Of a stretch of 64,000 nucleotides of DNA, positions 1 to 8,574 are shown piece after piece. Below the pieces are notes generated by a model. That model made no database searches. It was not told where the DNA came from and saw only the letters and a list, made by a program, of their open reading frames with translations. This DNA comes from JAIVGV01 sp036389335. Lineage in GTDB: Bacteria > Acidobacteriota > Blastocatellia > Pyrinomonadales > Pyrinomonadaceae. The DNA lies in NCBI GenBank assembly GCA_036389335.1, contig DASVQC010000021.1, positions 1 through 64,000 of the forward strand, given 5' to 3'. The translations under genes were made by a program, and so were the position numbers. Numbering within the stretch: position 1 is the stretch's first letter; every line of letters starts with the position of its first letter.

Positions 1-525
1 GGCGACGAAGAGGGCCGAGGAGCGCGCCACCCCGACGTTGCGGAAGATGCGGTGCGCGCACAGGTAGATGACGGGGGCCGTCGCCGCGCCCGCCACCGCG
101 TTGACGTACTGCACCGCCAGCATGTTCTGCCCCACGAGGTAGTAAGTCGCGCCGTTGACGTACATCATCCCGTAGTTGCGTGCGATGTAGGGGCCCATGA
201 TCGAGCGGAAGATGTGTTCGGGAATCTCGCCGCGCCACAGCTTCACGATCATGGCCCCCATCACGTCGTAGGTGTAGGCGTCGCCGCCGAAGAAGTCCTG
301 GAGGTTCAGGTAGAAGATCGCCGTCCCGACCGCCACCCGCACCAGCAGCGCGCCCACGAACAGCCGCAGCAGGAACTCGCTGTTCTCCTTCGCGCGGCTG
401 ATGACGAGCGCCGCCACCAGCGCCAGCGCGGCGCAGACGGCGACGGCCCCCGCGCCGGTGCCGGGTATGAAAACGATGATCACGGCGACCGCCACGAGCG
501 CGGACGCAGAGAGGATGGCGTTCAT
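1..525 (-). CDS. Integral membrane protein, GT-C glycosyltransferase-like (partial)
   Basis: The gene starts with ATG at 525 and runs off the left edge, so only the first 175 residues are seen. The N-terminus has two hydrophobic stretches (residues about 1-20 and 25-42), then a loop with GGDAYTYD near residue 82 and further hydrophobic segments. An acidic first loop after an early membrane helix is what GT-C (PMT/ArnT-like) lipid-linked sugar transferases show, and the gene sits at the edge of a polysaccharide locus. A polymerase or another multi-pass membrane protein of the locus is equally possible. It is read in the same direction as the acyltransferase gene upstream. Confidence 0.55.
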   Translation of the reverse strand, partial: MNAILSASALVAVAVIIVFIPGTGAGAVAVCAALALVAALVISRAKENSEFLLRLFVGALLVRVAVGTAIFYLNLQDFFGGDAYTYDVMGAMIVKLWRGEIPEHIFRSIMGPYIARNYGMMYVNGATYYLVGQNMLAVQYVNAVAGAATAPVIYLCAHRIFRNVGVARSSALFVA

Positions 526-609
526 TTAAACTGTTACGACGGCGTGGTTGTGTATGCCCGGTATGCGAGGCGCTGAAGGCGCGAGTGATCGGCGCGTCGG
601 GCGGCCCTG

Positions 610-646
610 ATTTAGATGCTTAGATGTCGAGACGTTTAGATGTCGT
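610..646. repeat. Short heptamer-type repeat (TTAGATG units)
   Basis: Three copies of a TTAGATG/TTTAGATG unit lie in 37 bases between the membrane-protein gene and the end of the acyltransferase gene. They look like a small example of the heptamer-built intergenic repeats seen at 2732, 12190, 16228, 44430, 45344, 46475 and 47949. Confidence 0.4.
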
Positions 647-1457
647 CCGGCAGGTCGGCGCGCGTCCGGTGCTCGACGAGGAACCGCTCCTCCTCGCCGA
701 GCGGCTTGATCGGCTTGGCGGGGACGCCCGCGATCAGTTGCCCCTCGCCTTCGAGCCGCCCCGTGACGACCGAGCCGATGCCGACGATGCAGCGCGATGG
801 TATCACGCCTCCCGGCGCGACGCGAATCTCCGAGCCGATGTAGCACAGCTCGCCGATCGTGACCGGGCGCGTGCGCTGCCGGTTGTGCGTCCACAGCGAG
901 GAGTTGCGCCCGCCGAGGATCGTGCGCCGCCCGATCTCGACGCGATCCGTGAAGTCGATCTTGTGCCCGGCGGTGACGACGCTGCCCGCGCCCAAGTGGA
1001 AGCGCGGATCGATCTCGTTGACGACCTCCGGGTCGGGGATCGAGTTGATCTCGTTCATGCGGATGATCTCCGAGTAGCGGCCCAGCCAGACCTCGTCGCC
1101 GCCCCGGATGATGTTCAAGTGGCCGACGCGCGCGTGGTCGCCGACGAACAGCTTCCCCACGCCGATGAAGACGTTCAGGTGGCCGATCCTCACGCCGTCC
1201 TCGATCACGCACTCGCGCGCGTCGAGGAGCGTGAGGCCGACGCGCACGCCCCTGCCGACGCGGTAGCCGAAGAAGAGCCGGTAACACGGGCGCTTCAGGG
1301 CCGACGGCAGCAGCGCGACGAGCGCGAGCCCGGCGAGGCGCAGGCGGGAGGCGCGGCGGCGCGGCGACGCGGCGGCGCGGCGATCAGCAGAGTCGCCGAC
1401 GCCTCGATCAATGGAGCCCGCGACGCCGCGATCAATCTCCGTCTCTTTAATCTCCAA
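636..1457 (-). CDS. Left-handed beta-helix (hexapeptide) acyltransferase
   Basis: A 273-residue protein with a low-complexity Arg/Ala-rich N-terminus (about 1-50) followed by repeated hexapeptide-like turns such as IEDGVRIGHLNVFIG and VGIGSVVTGRLEGEGQ, and the typical end motif AGVPAKPIKPL. This is the LbH fold of trimeric CoA- or ACP-dependent O/N-acyltransferases. In this locus it probably acetylates a sugar of the surface polysaccharide. The first 40 residues are poorly conserved-looking, so the true start may lie further in, for example near the hydrophobic segment RLAGLALVALLPSALK. The acceptor cannot be told from sequence. Confidence 0.8.
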   Translation of the reverse strand: MEIKETEIDRGVAGSIDRGVGDSADRRAAASPRRRASRLRLAGLALVALLPSALKRPCYRLFFGYRVGRGVRVGLTLLDARECVIEDGVRIGHLNVFIGVGKLFVGDHARVGHLNIIRGGDEVWLGRYSEIIRMNEINSIPDPEVVNEIDPRFHLGAGSVVTAGHKIDFTDRVEIGRRTILGGRNSSLWTHNRQRTRPVTIGELCYIGSEIRVAPGGVIPSRCIVGIGSVVTGRLEGEGQLIAGVPAKPIKPLGEEERFLVEHRTRADLPDDI

Positions 1458-1479
1458 TGCTTCCCCCCTCCGAGTAGCG

Positions 1480-1616
1480 CCCTGATTTCAGGATTTCTCT
1501 GTGCCCCCCTCCGTGTCCTCTGTGACTCTGTGGTGAGTGCTTACGATCTTAGCTCACCACAGAGACACAGAGATCACAGAGATGGCACACAGGAAAACCT
1601 AATCAGGAAACTACTC
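1480..1616. repeat. MITE-like palindromic repeat, copy A
   Basis: A ~135-bp imperfect palindrome. The left arm has CTCCGTGTCCTCTGTGACTC, the centre has GGTGAGTGCTTACGATC, and the right arm has the complementary CACAGAGACACAGAGA. Outer ends are CCTGATTT and AATCAGG. The same arrangement recurs at 29355-29487 and 32954-33094 in the same orientation, each time ending in ACTACT. This copy reaches into the last codons and stop of the GT4 gene to its right. Confidence 0.8.
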
Positions 1617-2727
1617 CTCGCCGCGCCCCCGCGTCGCTCCCCCCGCCCGCCGCCTCGCGCAGGGCGCGCGCGAGCTTGTCGGCCTGCGCGGGCACGGTGT
1701 AGTGCGCGAGCGCGTGCGCGCGGCCCGCCGCGCCCATCCTCCGCCGGAGCGCGGCGTCCGAGACGAGGCGCGCGAGCGCGTCGCGCCACTCGCCGCGGGT
1801 CGTGGCGAGGAAGTGGGTCGCGCCCGCCTCGCCGATCTCGGTCGTCGCGCCCAAAGGCGTCGCGACGAACGGCACGCCGACCGCCATGTACTGCACCGAC
1901 TTGAAGCCCGACTTCCCCGCCGCCCAGTCGCTTTGAAGCAGAGGGTACAGCCCCACGTCGAACGAGCGGAAGTCGGCGACCTCGCGCCCCAGCTCCCACG
2001 GCAGGTTTTCCACCTCCACGCCCGCGACGCTCACGGCGTCGCGCCCCGCGCCGACGATTTTAAGCCGAAACCTCTCCGCCCGCGCCAGCTCTTCGAGCGC
2101 GGGGAAGATGGATTCCAGATACGGGAACGTCGAGTGCGTCCCGACCCACCCGACGACGGGCGTCGCCGCGTCGCCCGCCTCGCGCTCCGCCGGTCGAAAG
2201 AGATCGGTGTCCACGACCGTCGGGACGAAGACGGCGCGCCCGCCCTTCGACGTGACGTACTCGGCGACGGCGCGGCTGCCGCAGGTGACGACGCGCGCCC
2301 AGCGGATCAGATCGTCGGTCTTCGAGAACCACTTGAGCGCGCTCGCCATCCGCCCGTAGGTCGGGCTCGTGTAGGCGACGTAGGTCGCGTCGTCGAGATC
2401 GAGCACGAGGGGCCGCCCGCCCAAGCGGGTCGAAAGAAACTCGACGACCGGGGGCCCGAACATCATCGCCTCGCGCTGCACGAGCACCACGTCGGCCCTG
2501 CGCGCCGCGCCCACGTCGAGCGCCCGCGCCAGCGCCGCGCGCACGAGCCCCGCCGCGTTGCGCGGGAGCTGATCCCTGCGGTAGAGCGAGGCGAAGAGGC
2601 GCGAGTCGAGGAACGGTCGCACCTCAAGCTCGATGCCGCGCTCCCCGAGCGGCGCGACGTACTGCGCGAGGCGGTAGCGCGTCGCCGCCGCTTCGACCGG
2701 GTACGAGGCTAGGCCGAGGACTTTCAT
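1603..2727 (-). CDS. Glycosyltransferase family 4-like
   Basis: A 374-residue protein beginning MKVLGLASYPVEAAATRYRL, a GT-B N-terminal domain start. The C-terminal half has VVGWVGTHSTFPYLESI and a conserved acidic/glycine segment near DVGLYPLLQSDWAAGKSGFK. The variant AGKSGFKSVQYMAVGVPFVA occupies the position of the family EX7E motif. It would transfer a hexose from a nucleotide sugar to a lipid-linked glycan on the cytoplasmic face of the membrane. Donor and acceptor are not predictable. The 3' end overlaps repeat copy A. Confidence 0.82.
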   Translation of the reverse strand: MKVLGLASYPVEAAATRYRLAQYVAPLGERGIELEVRPFLDSRLFASLYRRDQLPRNAAGLVRAALARALDVGAARRADVVLVQREAMMFGPPVVEFLSTRLGGRPLVLDLDDATYVAYTSPTYGRMASALKWFSKTDDLIRWARVVTCGSRAVAEYVTSKGGRAVFVPTVVDTDLFRPAEREAGDAATPVVGWVGTHSTFPYLESIFPALEELARAERFRLKIVGAGRDAVSVAGVEVENLPWELGREVADFRSFDVGLYPLLQSDWAAGKSGFKSVQYMAVGVPFVATPLGATTEIGEAGATHFLATTRGEWRDALARLVSDAALRRRMGAAGRAHALAHYTVPAQADKLARALREAAGGGSDAGARRGVVS

Positions 2728-2731
2728 TCGG

Positions 2732-2864
2732 GGCTGTTAGCTGTTAGCTGTTAGCTGTTAGCTGTTAGCTGTTAGCTAAAACCTTTTTGTCCGGCTGAGA
2801 GCCAATCGCTCACAGCTAACAGCTCTTCCCGTTTGGCTGATAGCTAACAGCTAATCGCTAACAG
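2732..2864. repeat. Heptamer-built inverted repeat (GTTAGCT units)
   Basis: Six tandem GCTGTTA units lie at about 2735-2776. They are followed, after a short spacer, by complementary AGCTAACAGC units at about 2810-2864. The two blocks can pair as a long hairpin between two minus-strand glycosyltransferase genes. It may act as a transcript-stabilising or terminating structure; only the repeat itself is seen. Confidence 0.75.
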
Positions 2865-2866
2865 CT

Positions 2867-4147
2867 TTATTGACTACTTAATCCCAACACGTTTTCGTAA
2901 AGGCGCGAGTAGCGTTCGAGCCCGATGCGGTGAACGTCGAAGAGCCGCTCGGCGACGGCGCGGGTGTGCGCGCGCGCCGCGTCGCGGTCGCGGAGCATGG
3001 CGTCGATGGTGCGCGCGGCGCGGCGGTATTCGTCCGCGGAAAAATTTTCGACGAGCGCGCCGACGTGCTCGCGCGTGACGAGCGAGTCGGAGTCGCCGAC
3101 GCCCGCGTTCAGGACGACGGGCAGGCCGCACGCGAGGTACTCCGCCGTCTTCGTCGGCGACGACGCGAGCTTCGAGAAGCACGGCTTGATGAAGGCGAGA
3201 CCGGCGTCAGCCGCCGACAGGTACGAGGCGACTTCCTCCGGGCGCGCGGCGCGCACGGTGTAGTTCCCTTCCGCGACGCCGCGCGCGCGCATCAGCGCGC
3301 GAACCTCTTCGTGCGACGAAGGCGTGAGCCACAGGGCGTGAGCTTCGCGCCGCTCGGCGGCGAGCGCGGCGAAGAAGTCGGCCATCTCCGTGTTCAGGTA
3401 CCAGCCGCCGAGCGAGCCGCTGTAGACGACGACGAAAGAGTCTTCGAGCCCGAGTTCGCGCCGCACCCTCGCGCGCTGCGCCCCGTCGAAGCGGAAGCGC
3501 GCGAGGTCCGCGCAGCAGGGGATCGTCTCGTGTGCGACGGCGCGACCGCGCAGGCCCTCCCAGCCTTTGATGATCCCCCAGATCGCTTCGGTCAGCGTCA
3601 CCACGCCGTCCGAGGCGGCGAAGAAGCGGCGCTCCATGCGCTTCGTCAGCCCGTACTCGAAGCCCCCGGCGCGCCAGTGCCCCGCGTCGGCGTACTCCTC
3701 GGCCAGCAGGCCGCGCACGTCGAAGATCATTTTCACGCCGAGCCTTTTTTTCAGCGCGAGCGCCATCGCCGCGGGCACGTGGCTGCGCGCGTGAACCATC
3801 TCGATCCCGCGTTCGCGCGCCAACTTTTTCGCGTAGCGCGCGCCCGCGGCGATGTCGTAGGCGGTGGCGGGCAGCGAAGGCCGTTGGTGATAGCGCAGGG
3901 CGTGCCACTCGATGCCGTGCGCGGAGAGTCGCGCGCGAGTCTCGGCGCAGCGCGCCCCGCCTTCGGGCGTGAAGGCCGCGCCGCGCTCGAAGCTCAGGAG
4001 CGTGAAGCGCACGCCGCGTTCGTCCGCCAGCTCGCGCAGGTACGGGATGACTTGGCTCTGCCCCAGCGGGTCGAGCATCCCGTTGTAGGAGATGAAGAGC
4101 ACGCGCCTGCCGTCGAGCGCGCGCGCGCCTGTCGAGAGCGCGCTCAC
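2867..4147 (-). CDS. Glycosyltransferase family 4
   Basis: A 426-residue GT-B enzyme starting RRVLFISYNGMLDPLGQSQV shortly after a GTG start whose last two bases form the TGA stop of the preceding GT2 gene (GTGA overlap), so the two genes are translationally coupled. The C-terminal donor-binding domain has VVVYSGSLGGWY and the family region AFIKPCFSKLASSPTKTAEY (acidic end E/Y in place of the standard EX7E), then LACGLPVVLNAGVGDS. Reading can be extended upstream in this frame, but that part is a shadow of the GT2 gene. It is probably one step in repeat-unit assembly; the sugar is unknown. Confidence 0.85.
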   Translation of the reverse strand: MSALSTGARALDGRRVLFISYNGMLDPLGQSQVIPYLRELADERGVRFTLLSFERGAAFTPEGGARCAETRARLSAHGIEWHALRYHQRPSLPATAYDIAAGARYAKKLARERGIEMVHARSHVPAAMALALKKRLGVKMIFDVRGLLAEEYADAGHWRAGGFEYGLTKRMERRFFAASDGVVTLTEAIWGIIKGWEGLRGRAVAHETIPCCADLARFRFDGAQRARVRRELGLEDSFVVVYSGSLGGWYLNTEMADFFAALAAERREAHALWLTPSSHEEVRALMRARGVAEGNYTVRAARPEEVASYLSAADAGLAFIKPCFSKLASSPTKTAEYLACGLPVVLNAGVGDSDSLVTREHVGALVENFSADEYRRAARTIDAMLRDRDAARAHTRAVAERLFDVHRIGLERYSRLYENVLGLSSQ

Positions 4148-5169
4148 GACTCGGACTTGCGCGCGGCGCGCGCGCCGACTTCTTGCGCGTCGCCGGTCGG
4201 GCGTCGCAGCAGCGCCTGCGCCCAGCCGACGAAGGTGGCCAGATCGATGGTGAGGATGATCACGAGGACGGCGGCGAACTGCGCCGGGTTGAGCGCCCAC
4301 AGCGCGCCGCGCCCCTCGCGCCTGCGCCAGATGCTTCGCGCCGTGCGCGCGCCGAGCCAGAGCGCCACGCCCGCGAGCCACCACGCGCTGTGCGCGAGGG
4401 CGAGCGCGGCGAAGACGAGCGCGACCGCGTACTGACGGGCGACGCCGTAGTGCCAGTGGCGCGCGAGCCCGGCGCGGACGTTGTGGCGCGAGTAGAGGAC
4501 GAACTTGGCGTAGGTGCTGGCGAGCGTGGGGCGCAGGCGCCACCACACCGTCGCGCGCGCCGCCCACGCGATCTTAAAGCCCGCGCGCTCGACCTCCGAC
4601 ATGAACAACAGGTCTTCGGCGGCGCGCAGATCGGGGAAGCCGCCGACCCACTGCCAAGCCTCGCGCCTGAGAAGCGCCGACGCGATGGAGGGGCCGCGCA
4701 CCGGCGCGCCGGCGCGCTCCTGCTTCGGCGGCACGTAGGCGAGCGCGGCGCAGCGCTCGAAGAAGGTGTCGGCGAAGGGCTCGAAGTTTCCGTAGACGAC
4801 CGAAGCGTCCGGGTCGCGCCGCGCCGCCTCGACGAGGAGCGCGAGCCAGTCGGGTTCGGGGCGCGTCCCGGCGTCGGTCAGCGCGAGCCAGTCGTGGCGC
4901 GCGGCGGCGATGCCGACGTTGCGCCCCCGACCGGGCGTGGCGTCGCCGGCCTCGACGACGCGGATCGCGGCAGACCGCCCCGACGCATCCCGCAACCGGG
5001 CCAGCGTGTCGTCTCTGCTCCCGCCGTCGACGAAAACGATCTCGTCGGGCTGCCGCGTCTGCCGCGCGAGCGAGAGGAGCAGCTCGTCGAGCGTCTCGGC
5101 CTCGTCGCGCACGGGCACGACGAGCGAGACGCGCAGTCGCCCCTCGTTGGGATCAGGTGGCTCGCCCAT
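4144..5169 (-). CDS. Glycosyltransferase family 2 with C-terminal membrane segments
   Basis: A 341-residue protein. The GT-A domain begins VSLVVPVRDEAETLDELL, with IVFVDGGSRDDT as the nucleotide-binding aspartates and LTDAGTRPEPDW as the DXD-like metal site near residue 95. RAAEDLLFMSEVERAGF provides the acceptor-site ED. Two or three hydrophobic segments follow (about 235-300), anchoring it in the inner membrane. The stop overlaps the next GT4 start by a GTGA. It is likely an inverting hexose transferase of the polysaccharide pathway. Confidence 0.85.
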   Translation of the reverse strand: MGEPPDPNEGRLRVSLVVPVRDEAETLDELLLSLARQTRQPDEIVFVDGGSRDDTLARLRDASGRSAAIRVVEAGDATPGRGRNVGIAAARHDWLALTDAGTRPEPDWLALLVEAARRDPDASVVYGNFEPFADTFFERCAALAYVPPKQERAGAPVRGPSIASALLRREAWQWVGGFPDLRAAEDLLFMSEVERAGFKIAWAARATVWWRLRPTLASTYAKFVLYSRHNVRAGLARHWHYGVARQYAVALVFAALALAHSAWWLAGVALWLGARTARSIWRRREGRGALWALNPAQFAAVLVIILTIDLATFVGWAQALLRRPTGDAQEVGARAARKSES

Positions 5170-5265
5170 CGCCTTAGAGAAAAGGCAAGGGGCGCGGACA
5201 CCATCCCGCCCCTTGCCCCCGTCATTCCTTCGTTCGTCGCCGTCGCCGTGGGCGGCTGAGTCCGC

Positions 5266-6258
5266 TCACGCGGCGGCGGCTGCCGGGATCGCGCCCTTCT
5301 TCTGCAACTCGCCCTCGATCCAGCGGTAGGTGCGCGCCAAGCCGTCTTCGAGCGACACCCGCGGCTCCCACTTCAAGACCTCGCGCAGGCGCGTGTTGTC
5401 GCTGTTGCGACCGCGCACGCCCTGCGGCTTCGTCGTGTCGTAGTCCTTGCCGATCCGCTTGCCCGCGATCTTCGAGACGATGTCGACGAGTTCGTTGATC
5501 GAGATCATGCGATCCTGCCCGAGGTTGATCGGCTCGCGGTGATCGCTGCGCATCAGGCGGTAGATGCCCTCCACGCAGTCGTCGATGTAGCAGTAGGAGC
5601 GCGTCTGCCCGCCGTCGCCCCAGACCTCGATGGAGTCGCCGTCGGAGGCGAGGGCGACCTTGCGGCAGATGGCCGCCGGGGACTTTTCGCGCCCCCCGTC
5701 GTAAGTCCCGAGCGGGCCGAAGATGTTGTGGAAGCGCACGACGCGCGTCTCCAACCCGTAGTCCTCGCGGTAGTGGCGGCAGACGCGCTCCATGTAGAGC
5801 TTCTCCCAGCCGTAGCCGTCCTCGGCGTCCGCCGGGTAGGCGTCCTCTTCCTTGAGCGGGGTCACGTCGGCGTCCTTCTGCAGGTAGCCGGGGTAGATGC
5901 ACGCGCTCGAAGTGAAGAGGTAGCGCCCGACGTTGTTCTGCCGCGCCGCCTCGATGGTGTGCATGTTGCAGAGCGTGCTGTCGCGGACGATCTCGGCCTT
6001 GTGCGTCTCGATGAAGCCGATGCCCCCCATGTTGGCGGCGAGGCCGTAGACCTCGTCGATCCCCTCGGTCGCTTCGAGGCAGTTCTCCCAGCGGACGAGG
6101 TCGAGCAGCTTGAACTCGTGGGCCGCCGTCGGCTCGTACTCCGGCTCTTTAAGATCGACGCCGCGCACCCAGTAGCCGCGCTCGACGAGGTACTTCACGA
6201 GGTGGTGACCGATGAATCCGCCCGCGCCCGTGACGAGGACTCTGACCTGTTCCGACAT
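5266..6258 (-). CDS. GDP-mannose 3,5-epimerase
   Basis: A 330-residue extended SDR with the NAD motif GAGGFIG at 11-17. It follows the plant GDP-mannose 3,5-epimerase pattern closely: ANMGGIGFIETHKAE, SSACIYP with C120, YGWEK with Y149 and K153, RFHNIFGPLGTYDGGREK and PQGVRGRNSDN. The Cys-to-Tyr spacing of 29 residues is the same as in the Arabidopsis enzyme (C145, Y174, K178). The enzyme would convert GDP-D-mannose to GDP-L-galactose and/or GDP-L-gulose in the cytoplasm. Nearby gmd and a GDP-fucose-synthase-like gene use the same GDP-mannose pool. Confidence 0.88.
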   Translation of the reverse strand: MSEQVRVLVTGAGGFIGHHLVKYLVERGYWVRGVDLKEPEYEPTAAHEFKLLDLVRWENCLEATEGIDEVYGLAANMGGIGFIETHKAEIVRDSTLCNMHTIEAARQNNVGRYLFTSSACIYPGYLQKDADVTPLKEEDAYPADAEDGYGWEKLYMERVCRHYREDYGLETRVVRFHNIFGPLGTYDGGREKSPAAICRKVALASDGDSIEVWGDGGQTRSYCYIDDCVEGIYRLMRSDHREPINLGQDRMISINELVDIVSKIAGKRIGKDYDTTKPQGVRGRNSDNTRLREVLKWEPRVSLEDGLARTYRWIEGELQKKGAIPAAAAA

Positions 6259-6368
6259 ATCGATTCTGTAGCTCCCGTGTGGTTAGACAAGATTTCGCAA
6301 GCCGCGAAAGACCTGAAACATTAGTTGATGGCGGGGCGCAATTGCAAGCGCGCGCGCCGCGGGCGCGC

Positions 6369-7253
6369 TCACCCCGCGCCCGATTCGTCCGCGCCCGCGG
6401 CGAGCCGGCGCAGACACCCCCAGAAGGGGCGCGCGGCGAGGCTTTCGGGGTGCGTCAGCGCCGCGCGCACCAGCCAGCGCGCGCCGTCTCTTCGGTCGCC
6501 GGCCCCGCTCGCCGCGTAGGAGCGGCGCAGGTAGCGCGTCGCGCGGCACCAGCGCCGGTCCGCGCCCGTCAGGCGATCCTCGTAGAGCTCGGCGCTGCGG
6601 TCGAACTCCTCCTCGAAGCGTTTGCTGTCGGCGACCGTCTTGCTCGAAGCGTGCAGCCTGTACTTGGCGAGCGTCGCCGGGAGGTGCTCGCACCTGTGGC
6701 CGTCGAGCAGGAGGCGGACGTAGAGGTCGTGATCGAAGTCGTAGTTCCACCGCTCGTCGAACCCCGTGGTGACGAGCGCGCGCCGCCAGAACATGCCGGG
6801 CTGCGGCGCGCGGTAGGCCCACGAGAGCGCGTGCGCGGCGGAGGCGGGGACGCGCGCCCTGACCAGCTCCGTCTCGTGCCCCTCGCCGAACATGACGGTG
6901 TCGCCGCACAGCCACTCGCAGGCGGGGTGCGACTCGAAATAGTCGACGACGGCGCGGAACGCGCCGGGCAGGTAGACGTCGTCGCTGTTGATGTAGGCGA
7001 AGAGATCGCCGGTCGAGCGCGCGATCCCCTTGTTGATGGCGTGAACCTGCCCGCGATCCTTTTCGCTCACCCAGTAGGCGAGCCGATCCTCGTAGCGGCG
7101 GATGACGTCGACGCTCTCGTCGGTGCTGCCGCCGTCGATGACGATGTATTCGAGCGGCCCGTAGCCCTGATCGAGGACGGAGCGGATCGTCTCCTCCAAA
7201 AACTTCCCCTGATTGAAAGAGGGCGTGACGATGGAGAGCTTGGGCGGGCTCAT
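6369..7253 (-). CDS. Glycosyltransferase family 2
   Basis: A 294-residue GT-A enzyme. It starts LSIVTPSFNQGKFLEETI, has YIVIDGGSTDES, AYINSDDVYLPGAF as the metal-binding DXD region near 95, and FDERWNYDFDHDLYVRL in the acceptor region. No membrane segment is evident, so it is probably a peripheral enzyme. Its start codon overlaps the stop of the small coiled-coil gene upstream (ATGA), which indicates one operon with the SDR gene at 7618. Confidence 0.87.
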   Translation of the reverse strand: MSPPKLSIVTPSFNQGKFLEETIRSVLDQGYGPLEYIVIDGGSTDESVDVIRRYEDRLAYWVSEKDRGQVHAINKGIARSTGDLFAYINSDDVYLPGAFRAVVDYFESHPACEWLCGDTVMFGEGHETELVRARVPASAAHALSWAYRAPQPGMFWRRALVTTGFDERWNYDFDHDLYVRLLLDGHRCEHLPATLAKYRLHASSKTVADSKRFEEEFDRSAELYEDRLTGADRRWCRATRYLRRSYAASGAGDRRDGARWLVRAALTHPESLAARPFWGCLRRLAAGADESGAG

Positions 7254-7597
7254 GCCGGGCGGTCGCCCCCGCCGCGCCGCTCGCTGATCATCTGCTCGAC
7301 GACGTTGATGAGGGCGTTCAGCCGCTCGTCGGTCGCGCGCCCCGCCTCGGCGTTGGCGGCGGTGCTCTCTTGCAGGGCGGCGGTGCTCTCTTGCAGGGCG
7401 GCGGTGCCATCTTTAAGGGCTTCTATTTCGCGCTCGTGTATCTCCGCGATGGCGAGCAGGGCGGTGATGCCGTCAGCATTCCGATCCACTTTAACGGCGA
7501 GCCGGTCAACGGTCGCCGAGAGCTGCCCCACCGTAGCGGTCAGTTGCGCCTGCTGTTCGAGGATGAACTGCATCGTGCGCTGCGTGTCGTCATTCAT
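7250..7597 (-). CDS. Small coiled-coil protein of unknown function
   Basis: About 115 residues from the ATG at 7597, which has GGAGAGGAG just upstream. A GTG at 7621, overlapping the previous stop, is the alternative start. The protein has heptad-like leucine/valine spacing throughout (QLTATVGQLSATVDRLAVKV and on) and an internal 7-residue tandem repeat TAALQES encoded by two identical 21-bp units. It contains no catalytic motif. It is tightly packed between an SDR enzyme and a GT2, overlapping the GT2 start, so it may be a scaffold or a length-sensing partner; that is only a guess. Confidence 0.65.
   Translation of the reverse strand: MNDDTQRTMQFILEQQAQLTATVGQLSATVDRLAVKVDRNADGITALLAIAEIHEREIEALKDGTAALQESTAALQESTAANAEAGRATDERLNALINVVEQMISERRGGGDRPA
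7356..7397. repeat. Two tandem 21-bp units inside the coiled-coil gene
   Basis: Two identical copies of GCGGCGGTGCTCTCTTGCAG plus G, followed by a partial third (7398-7407), encode the TAALQES repeats. Exact DNA identity suggests a recent in-frame duplication. Confidence 0.85.
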
Positions 7598-7617
7598 GGC
7601 GTCTCCTCTCCGCCCGC

Positions 7618-8574
7618 TCACGCCGGAAAGTTTTTCTCGTACCAGTCGATGGTCTTACGTAAGCCATCTTCGAGCGAGGTCTGTGCGACGAAGCCGAACT
7701 TCTCTCTCGCGCGCGTGGTGTCGAGCTGCCGCTGGGGCTGGCCGTTTGGGCGGGCGGGCTGCCAGCGTATCTCCCCGCCGAAGCCCGTCAGGCGCGCGAT
7801 GGTCTCGACGAGCGCGTTGATGTAGACCTCGCGACCGTTGCCGATGTTGACGGGCAGCGGCTCGTCGTACCGGGCGGCGGCGCGCACGATGCCGTCGGCG
7901 CAGTCCTCGACGTAGAGGAACTCGCGCGACACGCCGCCCGTGCCCCACGCCTCGACGAACCGCGCGCCCCCGCGGCGCGCGGTGACGCACTTGCGTATGA
8001 GCGCCGGGATGACGTGCGAGGTTTCGAGGTCGAAGTTGTCGCCGGGGCCGTACAGATTAGCCGGGAGCAGGAAGATGCCGTTGAAGCCGTACTGGTCGCG
8101 GTAGGCCTGCACCTGCGCGAGCATCATCTTCTTCGCCAGCCCGTAGGGCGCGTTCGTCTCCTCGGGGTAGCCGTTCCAGAGGTCGTCCTCTTTGAAGGGG
8201 ACGGGCGTGAACTTCGGGTAGGCGCAGACGGTGCCGAGCGCGAGGAATTTCTTCACGCCGCGCACGCGCGACTGCTCGATGAGCTGCGTGCCCATCATCA
8301 AATTCTCGTAGAGGAAGCGGCCCGGGTTCCTCTGGTTGTGCCCGATGCCGCCGACGACCGCCGCCAGGTGGACGACGAGTTCGGGGCGCGCGTCGTCGAG
8401 CATCCTCGCAACGTCCGCGCCCTCGACGAGGTTGTAGTCGCGGCTGCGCGGGACGAAGACCTCGACGCCGGGCAAGTCTTTCAGCCGCTCGACCACGTAG
8501 CGGCCCAGGAACCCCGCGCCGCCCGTGACGACGACGCGCCGGTAGGGGAACTCTCTCATTGCTTCCATCCGCAT
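7618..8574 (-). CDS. GDP-L-fucose synthase-like SDR reductase/epimerase
   Basis: A 318-residue extended SDR: VVVTGGAGFLGRYVVERL, HLAAVVGGIGHNQRNP, LGTVCAYPKFTPVPFKEDDL, NAPYGLAKKM (Y and K of the catalytic pair) and LLPANLYGPGDNFDLETSHV. These are the landmarks of GDP-4-keto-6-deoxymannose 3,5-epimerase/4-reductase (Fcl/WcaG). It lies divergently from gmd, which makes its substrate, so the pair should give GDP-L-fucose or a close relative. Start choice: ATG at 8574 or the third Met at 8559. It forms an operon with the coiled-coil and GT2 genes downstream. Confidence 0.83.
   Translation of the reverse strand: MRMEAMREFPYRRVVVTGGAGFLGRYVVERLKDLPGVEVFVPRSRDYNLVEGADVARMLDDARPELVVHLAAVVGGIGHNQRNPGRFLYENLMMGTQLIEQSRVRGVKKFLALGTVCAYPKFTPVPFKEDDLWNGYPEETNAPYGLAKKMMLAQVQAYRDQYGFNGIFLLPANLYGPGDNFDLETSHVIPALIRKCVTARRGGARFVEAWGTGGVSREFLYVEDCADGIVRAAARYDEPLPVNIGNGREVYINALVETIARLTGFGGEIRWQPARPNGQPQRQLDTTRAREKFGFVAQTSLEDGLRKTIDWYEKNFPA

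Noticed and set aside
526..1287. Long minus-strand reading inside the acyltransferase gene
   Set aside because: Arg/Ala-rich composition of an out-of-frame shadow; the hexapeptide acyltransferase in the other frame explains the region.
2930..4435. 501-codon plus-strand reading across two glycosyltransferase genes
   Set aside because: Composition is that of a GC-rich antisense shadow; no motif is present and both minus-strand genes are clear.
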